DNA from: Nyssa sinensis
Lineage: Eukaryota; Streptophyta; Magnoliopsida; Cornales; Nyssaceae
DNA: 64,000 nt
Direction: 5' to 3'
Assembly: GCA_008638375.1 (NCBI GenBank)
Contig: CM018032.1
Coordinates: forward strand, 10,069,501-10,133,500
Shown here piece by piece: positions 56,728 to 64,000 of the stretch (the first letter of the stretch is position 1; every line of letters starts with the position of its first letter). A program made the position numbers and the translations under genes. The notes beneath the pieces were generated by a model, which was given only the letters and a program-made list of their open reading frames with translations, did no database searches and was not told the origin of the DNA.

Positions 56728-57234
56728 CATGCCAATTTTTCTCTCTGAGATCTCTTCAAGTTTAATTATCTTTATCGTCAAGCAAACTAAACTCAATGTG
56801 ACTGTGAAACCAAATCATCAATCTAGGTCCAAACGAACCATTGATTAGTCCTTCCATGGAATCCCTCATCTTTTTCTAAGTCATTTAGCAGACCCTCATA
56901 CTGCTATTGATGTCAATCGAGAATGATAACCTCTGTCTTGAAAGAGGGAGATTCAATATCGTCTTCCGTCTCTAGTCCTCATAAGTAACAGATCGACTTC
57001 AACCCAATAAGTTTTTCTCATGGAATAACTTGTGTCAATTGTCTTTCATTATCCATTACTCAGCAAAAAGTACAAAGAATCACATGTAGAAAAATTAAAA
57101 CAAGGGTTGAGGAACCCATTCTTGATGCTACAAGGTTTTGGGCAGTGAAATTTCACCGTAAATTGATTATACTCCTACATATAATGGATAAAAATTTTGT
57201 ATTATTGGTCACTTTGATTGTATTTCTTTAACAC
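56728..57234. other. Intergenic spacer
   Basis: Continues the DNA interrupted at 51091. No coding frame or known element is recognised. Confidence 0.5.
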
Positions 57235-57237
57235 TTA

Positions 57238-58235
57238 GGTTACGTTTGGTACGCAGGAATGGAGGCAGGAATGGAATGAGCATTCTTGCCCTCATTCCAT
57301 TCCTGCGTTTGGTATGCTTAAACATGATAGAATGACCATTCCGTTCGGAATGGCTATTCCACTTAGCACAGGAATAAGCATTCTTTGACAAAACCTAAGG
57401 AATGTCCATTTCATTCCTAACGGAATGACCATCCATTTCTACAAGTTACGACTACAAGTACAGTTAATTTTCTTATAATTAATAAACTTGGTAGATGAAA
57501 AATTTATTAATTATTAGAATTAATAATTATAAATTTTCTTATACTTTTATTAATAAAAAAATATTTTATACATGTAGATGAATTACAATATATTTAACTC
57601 TAATTTAAATAAAATTACAAATATATTTGCCAAAAATATTATAAATAGGATATATATAAATATATGTATAATTATTTTAATTTTTTAATAATTAAAATTA
57701 TAAAAGATATATTTTTAAAAAATATTAATTATTAAGTAATATAATTATTAATTATTTATAAAACTAATTATATTTCTTAAAAATTTATTAATTTATAAAT
57801 ATTATTAATTTATTAAATATTAATTATAAGAAGTTAACTTGTACGTGAAACCAGAATAACTATATAAGTTTTTTTTTTTTTTTTGCTAATAAAATAAATG
57901 CAGGTTGAATTAACTTCTTTTTTTGGCCAATAAAACAAATGCAAGTTGATTTTTTTTTCCCAATAAATTTTTTTTTTGACAATAAAAAAAATGTAGATTG
58001 AATGTTTTTTTTTCATTACTGGGTATCCAAACAAAAGAATAGAATTAATTATTCTTATTCCATTCCAACAATTTGATGGTTCAAACCAAACACATGAATG
58101 AAATTATCATTCCATTACTTGTTATTTAGCCAAACAAAAGAATGGAATAATTATTCCTATTCCATTCCTACTCTATTCCATTCCTGATGCTATTCTATTC
58201 TTGTCCTATTCCATTCTAGCGTACCAAATGTAGCC
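57238..58235. mobile_element. PIF/Harbinger-like non-autonomous element, 998 bp
   Basis: Left end GGTTACGTTTGGTACGC; right end, complemented, GGCTACATTTGGTACGC: 17-bp inverted repeats with two mismatches. TTA lies on both sides (57235-57237 and 58236-58238), the usual PIF/Harbinger target. The inner flanks hold many GGAATGG/CCATTCC words in both orientations, and the core is AT-rich with no transposase. Confidence 0.78.
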
Positions 58236-58238
58236 TTA

Positions 58239-58680
58239 GTGATTGTTATTGGTTTTTGTGAACCTAATTTATTTATTACTCAATATAAATATTGTTTAAT
58301 AGATTTTCATTTTTAGAGTTAAAATATATAAATTAATTTATAAATTATTAAAATTTTAAATTTTAAAAGAAAATTTTAATTCTCGCAAATCTGTTACATT
58401 GCACATGAATGTTGTATTCGTTGAAGGTAATTTTAATTACAAAATAAGTATAAAAAAAAAATTAATATTAAAAAAATTAGTGTTGGAATTTAAATTTCCA
58501 ATTTATTTGGACCTTTCACATAATTGCCCGATAAAGTAATCTTTTCTTTTTCTTTTTCTTTTTCTCCTTTTAAATTTTTGCAAGAAATTCAAACATGTTC
58601 AATGCATATCAGGTGCCAAGTCACGTGTTAACTTAAATGGTCCTGGAAGGCCTGTCGTCTTCGTTTTGAGACTCTCTCCA
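58239..58680. other. Spacer upstream of the small membrane-protein gene
   Basis: AT-rich, with a CTTTTT repeat near 58540-58570. It probably holds the promoter of the next gene; no clear TATA box was chosen. Confidence 0.45.
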
Positions 58681-58689
58681 CAGCACCAC

Positions 58690-59732
58690 AGCGTAAGGAT
58701 TTTCATTTTCTAACTTTTTTCTGATTCAAAACCCTAGAAATATAACGCCATTGGAGCCTAGAATCCAAATTAGTAAACAAAGAGTTTCTCCATTTCTTAT
58801 CGTTCACTTCCAGGTATGCTCTATTTGACATACGAATTGAATTGTGGACTCTTTTATGAACTTTGTTTCTGTTTGTTTGCTGAGAAAATAAAGTAATTTT
58901 GAGCTTAAATGTTTGATTTTTTGAAACCGAGAAGAATGAAAAAATTTCTAAACTTAGCCCCAGTGCTACTCGACGAAAAAAAAAACAGCAGTTTTTCTCA
59001 ACAACCAAACGGAAGACATTCATTTTCATTTTCCCCAGGTTTTTCTGTCATTTTTTTGATCGGTTAACTACTGGTTTTTCTATCATTTATAATATATATT
59101 CCATGTGTTAAAATGTGATGCTATTTTCTGCAATTATCGTTGGCCTAGAAATAGACTGTAACCCTAGATTTTCCTTGTTTGTAGAAACATTCGCATTTGA
59201 TTTATCGAAAATATACATTCATTCATATATGTATTTAAATGTAATGGTAGAATATGTTATGTGTTATCAACTCGAGAAGGCTGAGAAACCTTAAGATATG
59301 TAGTGTCCATATGAAATTACCTTTTGAAATGTGTTAAATTGTAAAGATTATTGTTGACCTATAAGTTTGTTAATATCCATTTATTTATTCCTTCTTAAGA
59401 ATTATTGCCCCAGAATCCAAATTAGTCACAAATCTTGTCTGGCTGAAGGGAACTTGTTGCTTCTTGCTGTTTATACATAATACCAGGGGAAAACAATCCT
59501 TTTTATGTCATATCTATTTTAGAAATTGGAAGTTAGGTTATGTGTAGCCTTCTGGCTTATTGGTATTTAGCTGCCTTTGCATTAGGGGAAACTTGAGTTT
59601 TTGGTCCCATTTGTGGTTACGAAGGGGTGACTTTGGAATGTAAGTGTGTAACCCTTTGGCAAGGCTTAGGACTACCTTTCCAAAGTATGAACCTAACAAA
59701 TATTTACAACATTTTGTAATTTTGGTTGTGAT
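58690..59732 (+). other. Putative 5' UTR exon and leader intron
   Basis: A donor-like CCAG|GTATGC at 58810-58818 and an acceptor-like ATTGCAAG near 59730 would remove about 900 bp of T-rich sequence ahead of the start codon at 59756. This is inferred from splice-like motifs alone. Confidence 0.4.
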
Positions 59733-59755
59733 TGCAAGAATCATTGTCGGTTAAT

Positions 59756-60001
59756 ATGTGTCGCAACCGGGCTGGGGAAGATGATGTACCCAGTAATGAA
59801 GATTACACACAAAGTACTGGTAATGGCATAGGCCATGTGGATACGAGGATTCAAGCCCAGATTGCAACTTTGGAGGCACGGATTGCAAGGGTTGAGGCTT
59901 GGTTGGAAAGACTTGAGGCAAGGGTTTTATACCTACGGAGGGGAATGTTTCTTTTATGGGCTGTCTTCTTGGTGACTCTTGCATATGCCATATTCAAATG
60001 A
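59756..60001 (+). CDS. Small coiled-coil, tail-anchored-type membrane protein
   Basis: An 81-aa product. A polar N-terminus (MCRNRAGEDDVPSNEDYTQS) is followed by an amphipathic heptad stretch (IATLEARIARVEAWLERLEA), two arginines, and a C-terminal hydrophobic segment (MFLLWAVFLVTLAYAIF) ending two residues before the stop. That plan fits a tail-anchored protein with the N-terminus in the cytosol. The frame is open upstream to 59732, but ATG 59756 is the first good start after the likely splice acceptor. I do not recognise a named family. GC content is higher than the surroundings and nothing here resembles a transposon, so it is probably a host gene. Confidence 0.68.
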   Translation: MCRNRAGEDDVPSNEDYTQSTGNGIGHVDTRIQAQIATLEARIARVEAWLERLEARVLYLRRGMFLLWAVFLVTLAYAIFK

Positions 60002-60898
60002 ATGTTAAATGATGATAAACTCATCTATATTACTCTTTTTTCTGAGGTTCACCGTTGGGCATCCATATATTTTGGGAACTGCAGAAGTCATGCTTTAAGA
60101 GAGGATGACCCTTCTTTAGCTGTACAACCTTTCCTATACAAATGGATATATGCTTTGTAAATCTTCAACAATCATACCCATAACGCTTGAGTTTATTTTG
60201 GGTCTTGTGTGAGCAAACTGAAATGGTTATTGGATTGGTATGGGAGCTTAAGTTTTGATGAAGTGACAACTTTGAAAGTACCTAAAAATTCCCCTGGGCT
60301 CAGCTATGAAGAATTCCCTGATTGCAGGTGTTGGCCCTTTTGGGACATGGTTTCTATCTTCATAGTTTAGTATATAATAACTGAAAGTCTGAACCTCTCT
60401 TTTTTTGTAAAATATAGGATTGAATATTTTCTTAGTTTCAATTGTTGAAATGCCATTTGTAGTAAATGATTGTGTTACCACCTTTTTCTCTTACCAATAT
60501 TTGTAAATATGTCAAATGTGTTAAGTTTTTTTTTTTTTTTTAATGTTCCCTGAGCCATGAAAGGAACAAAACCAACCTACACACTATTATTAATAATATA
60601 TTGTTCTAGATCAACCTAAGCTGCATCCCTAGTGACAATTTTAGGAATAGTTAAAACAGTACCTTGCTGGGGGCAATGCCTATGATATGAAACAACCCGA
60701 CATACTTTTCTATGCACACTAACCTTATCAAGGAACGCCATCTATGACCCTGTTTTCATGTGTGCGCTGTATATTATTAAGCAATGCTTTATTATTAAGT
60801 TTGTTACAATATATGTATAGAATTTTTTAGGTTGTCCAATCGCATCCTGCAACTTTTGTAATATATGTTTCTCCTGTAAACAATACGTCTTAAGTTCT
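60002..60898. other. 3' UTR and spacer
   Basis: Follows the small membrane-protein gene; the first few hundred bases may be its 3' UTR. Poly-T at 60526-60541. No further gene is seen. Confidence 0.45.
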
Positions 60899-61235
60899 AG
60901 AGCATCTCCAGCAATACTAGCTATTTTAGTTTTAAAAACTTTTATTTCTATTTTATTTAGTCACCTTCTGAGGATCTACTTCAACAGTGTTCTCTATTTT
61001 AGTTAGTCTTGTTTTTAATTTGATTTTTTAATTCAAAATATTTCAACAATCAAATTTTAATAGTCATATTTTAACGGTTATTTTTTAACAACCAAATTTC
61101 AAGGGTCAATTTTCATTTTTAATAGTCATTTTGTTAATTAAACAAAATAAAATAAGTTAAAAATAATCATAAATATAATTAATACAATTCTAAAATATTT
61201 TGAAAATATAATAATTAAAAAATATGGAGATGCTC
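60899..61235. mobile_element. MITE-like element, about 337 bp
   Basis: Terminal inverted repeats AGAGCATCTCCA and TGGAGATGCTC, an AT-rich core with palindromic TATTTTAGT and CAAATTT words, and no coding capacity. GAGCATCTCCA termini are common among plant MITEs. The target duplication could not be fixed, so the superfamily is left open. Confidence 0.6.
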
Positions 61236-62730
61236 GTAACTTAAGCACTACTAGCTAAATTTTTGCTATTCTCCAAATGCATATTTACTTATTTTATTTT
61301 ATTTTTAGTTTTTTGTTAAAAATAAATAGTTATGCAATATTCATGTAATCGTGTGATTGCATATGTGACAAGATTAAGATTATGAGATTGTAGTAGGTTT
61401 TTGCTATAAGTTTAGAGGCAGTACAATCTTTTTCCAGTAGCCAACTCCAACACTATATACCTCTTCTATGGCCCAAGTTTTTATCAAAATGATAGAAACT
61501 GTTCCATTCATATACTTCTTCTTTTCTTTTTTTTCTTTTTTTGTTGCATTTTTTCAATTTTAACTTTTTCTAACTATTTTAAAAAGATTTTTTTCATTTT
61601 ATATAAAAATAAATTTAAAATAAATAGTTTATATTTTTTTTAGCCAAAGAAGGTTTTAATACATATTTATTTGAAAATGAAAAAAAAGTCAAAATTAAAA
61701 ATAATGCAAAAAAATTAAATGGAAGGGGTATTTTTATCGTCTTAAAAAAAAATAGGTTGAAAAAGATATATTTATAATTTGTCATTATCATTTCAAAAAA
61801 TCTCATAAGAAGTTGTAATTGTCAAAAATTTCAGATAAGGTCAATATGTAATTTACCCTCTATTTTAAGTAATCTTATGGTGCACCATATCATAGTGCTA
61901 GACCATGTTTATCTACCACTTTTCTTTCTTTTTCTTTTTTCCCTCACATTTTTCTTTTCACTAAACCAAACATGTTGACCCAACTGTTTGGATTGGCTTT
62001 CAATATTTTATTTTATTTTATTTTTTTGTTCTCCAAAACAAGAAAAATAAAACACTAACGAAAATTATACTTGGTAGGGCATTTTCAAAAACTATTTTCA
62101 GTTTTTTTGAAAAATCACATTTAGGAAACAATTAAATAGTTTTGAATTCATTAGAAAATGAAAACACATGATATACGGTGGAGAATAGGAAGATTGAATA
62201 AGATAACTCTTATTTTATGTTACGTTTGGTGTTTCCAATTATCTTAGATAATTATCTCTCATGAACTATTTTTATTTCACTCACACAAGATATAATTGAT
62301 ATCAAGGGTGATGATATATGATTATCTTGTCTTTTTATCATGTCGTCCAAACAGAGAAGAAGAGCTCACCATAACCATTTGACCCAAAAATAAATAAACA
62401 AAGGTCTTCTAGATTAAGCAACAAAGGACTCATAACCTTAAAGACCAAATAGCCAAGATAAAGATTCCTCAGGAGTAACAAAGAATTAGAAACAATTAAC
62501 AAGATATACATGTAAACTGAGATCAGTATCTGTATTCTGGAGCTCCAAAGTTTATGGAGAAAAAGAAAAAAAAAAAAAAAAAAGGAACAAAATTCTCATA
62601 TTCTTGAATTACAATACAAAATATAAAGAAAATGAAGCATTTAGGATATACATATATATATGTATATATATATATATATATGAGTAGAGCAAATACAGAA
62701 AACAGAGAGTATTGAAGAGGAAGCAAAGAT
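61236..62730. other. AT-rich spacer and 3' region of the light-harvesting-like gene
   Basis: Poly-A/T rich, with a TA run at about 62650-62681 and an A run at 62567-62583. The part next to 62731 is probably the 3' UTR of the minus-strand gene. No other coding frame is convincing. Confidence 0.5.
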
Positions 62731-62845
62731 TCATTCCACATCTAGTATCCCGAAATTGGAGAGGAGAATCTTTACTTGATCAACAAAATCTGAGCCTGTT
62801 GCATACTCTGTTAGCATTCCAACTGCAAATCCGAACATTGCCCAT
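62731..62845 (-). CDS. Last coding exon of a light-harvesting-like (LIL/ELIP-type) chloroplast protein
   Basis: After the acceptor TTGAGCAG at 62846-62853, 115 nt encode 38 codons including the stop: WAMFGFAVGMLTEYATG, then SDFVDQVKILLSNFGI and a short acidic end. The first part resembles the conserved chlorophyll-binding helix of light-harvesting-like proteins (an RWAM(F/L)GF motif; the Arg codon is split by the intron). Such proteins sit in thylakoid membranes and serve photoprotection or chlorophyll handling. The upstream exons would lie to the right and were not found before the window edge. Which member of the family this is remains open. Confidence 0.68.
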
Positions 62846-63635
62846 CTGCTCAACCAAAATCCCAATTATGTCCGTCAACTAATTATATATAATAATAAAG
62901 TAAACAGAATCACATTCACCAAAAGATAAGCATTGTCCCCAATGCATATTCTTTTCTTTTCTTGTTTTGGCTAATTGCATTCATTTGATATGTTTTTCTA
63001 ATTTCTTCCCTACCAAAGTGTGAGAGATTACTTTTTGATTTACTAAAAGAAAATTAAGAATTAGTAGCAGGTTATCAAACCAAATATTAAGGTATGGTTT
63101 GTTTTACGTTGTTTCTTATCTAAATCTACTTGTTTCTTTCTTTTTTTCTTTTTATTTTTTGTAACAGTTCTTTAACGAATCTTTCTACTCTCTGCACATG
63201 AATCTTTTTTTCTTTCTTTTGAAATAAATAAAGCGGGTCGTATTTGAAACAATAATTGGTATATGTATTACATTAGCTAAAATTTAGTACTTATTTGGAT
63301 GAGCAGTGAAAAAGTGTAGTTTGAGAAAAGTACGATTTAAATTAAGTTATGAATATTTTGATAAATATATTTGAAACGAATTTAAATGATATTATAATGT
63401 TTGAATGAGCTGTTAAAAGTGTTGAATATATTATATTGATAGAAAATAGGCATTTTCGAAATACGGGTTTGAAAAAAAATTCCTCATTGAAAACAGGTCA
63501 AACGGACGTTTCAAAAATTGATTTTGACTCCGAAATGCACTTTTTGAAAACGCTACCATCGATCCAAATATTTGTTCTTGCTCACTTCTATCACAAGATT
63601 CACAACTATTAAATCTTGGATGGAAATTTCTCTTC
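62846..63635. other. Intron or spacer, with a possible MITE
   Basis: It should start with the intron of the light-harvesting-like gene. At about 63288-63585, TTATTTGGATGAGCAG and GATCCAAATATTTG form an imperfect inverted pair that may mark a MITE; confidence in that is low. Confidence 0.4.
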
Positions 63636-64000
63636 TTTTTTTTTCAAGTCAATTTATTGATACCAAAACAAGGGAACACCTCCATACAACCCAAAGGAAA
63701 TTACAATCAATCAAAGCCAATCAAACAAAGACCTGAGCATCTCCAAATAAGATAGCTACATCCGAGGAAACATCAAAGCAGAACAAAAACAAGACAAAAG
63801 ACAGAGCCCCAAAACTCAGAAAACCAAGCAAGAGAAAATAAGCAAGCCTGATGCGCTACACCATTGCTAAGAACCACAAAGCATGCAGCCATAACCTCAG
63901 CAAAAAGTAAGAATCATTGAGCCAAAAACAGAGAGTTAGAAACTCCCAAACTCAAACTCAGCATCCAGTTTCCATACTTGTTCTTAATTCCTCTCCTATC
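63636..64000 (-). mobile_element. LINE-like 3' end (runs off the window)
   Basis: On the minus strand the sequence ends GGGTTGTATGGAGGTGTTCC, then CAATAAATTGACTTG and an A run of about nine at 63636-63644. A genomic poly(A) tail after an AATAAA-bearing 3' end is typical of LINEs or other retroposed RNAs, and the wording resembles plant L1 tails. The reverse transcriptase would lie beyond 64000 and cannot be seen. Confidence 0.42.

Overview
This is a plant nuclear window, almost certainly eudicot. It holds spliced genes with GT-AG introns, plant-only families (DUF3511, a CDK-like kinase with an acylated N-terminus, a light-harvesting-like exon, a DUF641 fragment), AT-rich spacers with TA and CA microsatellites, and many plant transposons. 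I cannot name the species. No rRNA, tRNA or CRISPR array was recognised. About two thirds of the window is repeat or transposon.

Layout. 1-5.4 kb: AT-rich spacer with one small gene, a DUF3511 protein (2508-2771, +). 5.45-23.1 kb: a tandem satellite of about 173 bp per monomer (about 22 monomers), cut in two by a 13,934-bp hAT transposon (6242-20175) with an exact 8-bp target duplication. The hAT carries a promoter and duplicated 5' leader, a decayed BED-finger transposase (14910-17055) and a DUF641 (GIL1/IRKI-like) gene fragment. A 7-kb nest of retroelement-derived DNA (7711-14748) sits upstream of the transposase, probably in a leader intron. The nest includes 1.4-kb inverted repeats and a tandem three-LTR TRIM-like element. 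23.1-23.7 kb: an unrecognised, broken reading frame that runs into the satellite.

23.7-34.3 kb and 39.9-49.8 kb: two related Ty3/gypsy elements of the Tat type, called Tat-1 and Tat-2 here. Both have gag-pol on the minus strand and a spliced antisense gene on the plus strand. Their target duplications are AAAAT and GTATA. Tat-1 shows a duplication followed by solo-LTR formation; Tat-2 is better preserved. Between them lies the best host gene in the window, a seven-exon, 660-codon CDK-like Ser/Thr kinase on the minus strand (35181-39503). Tat-2 landed just upstream of its promoter, in the same orientation.

49.8-64 kb: AT-rich spacer; an Athila-like gypsy element (51092-56722) that has lost RT, RNase H, integrase and part of one LTR in a single deletion; a PIF/Harbinger-like element (57238-58235); a small gene for an 81-aa coiled-coil membrane protein (59756-60001, +); a short MITE; the last coding exon of a light-harvesting-like protein (62731-62845, -); and a LINE-like 3' tail at the right edge.

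Likely intact host genes are the DUF3511 gene, the kinase, the small membrane protein and the light-harvesting-like exon. Everything else with coding potential is transposon-derived and carries stops or frameshifts.
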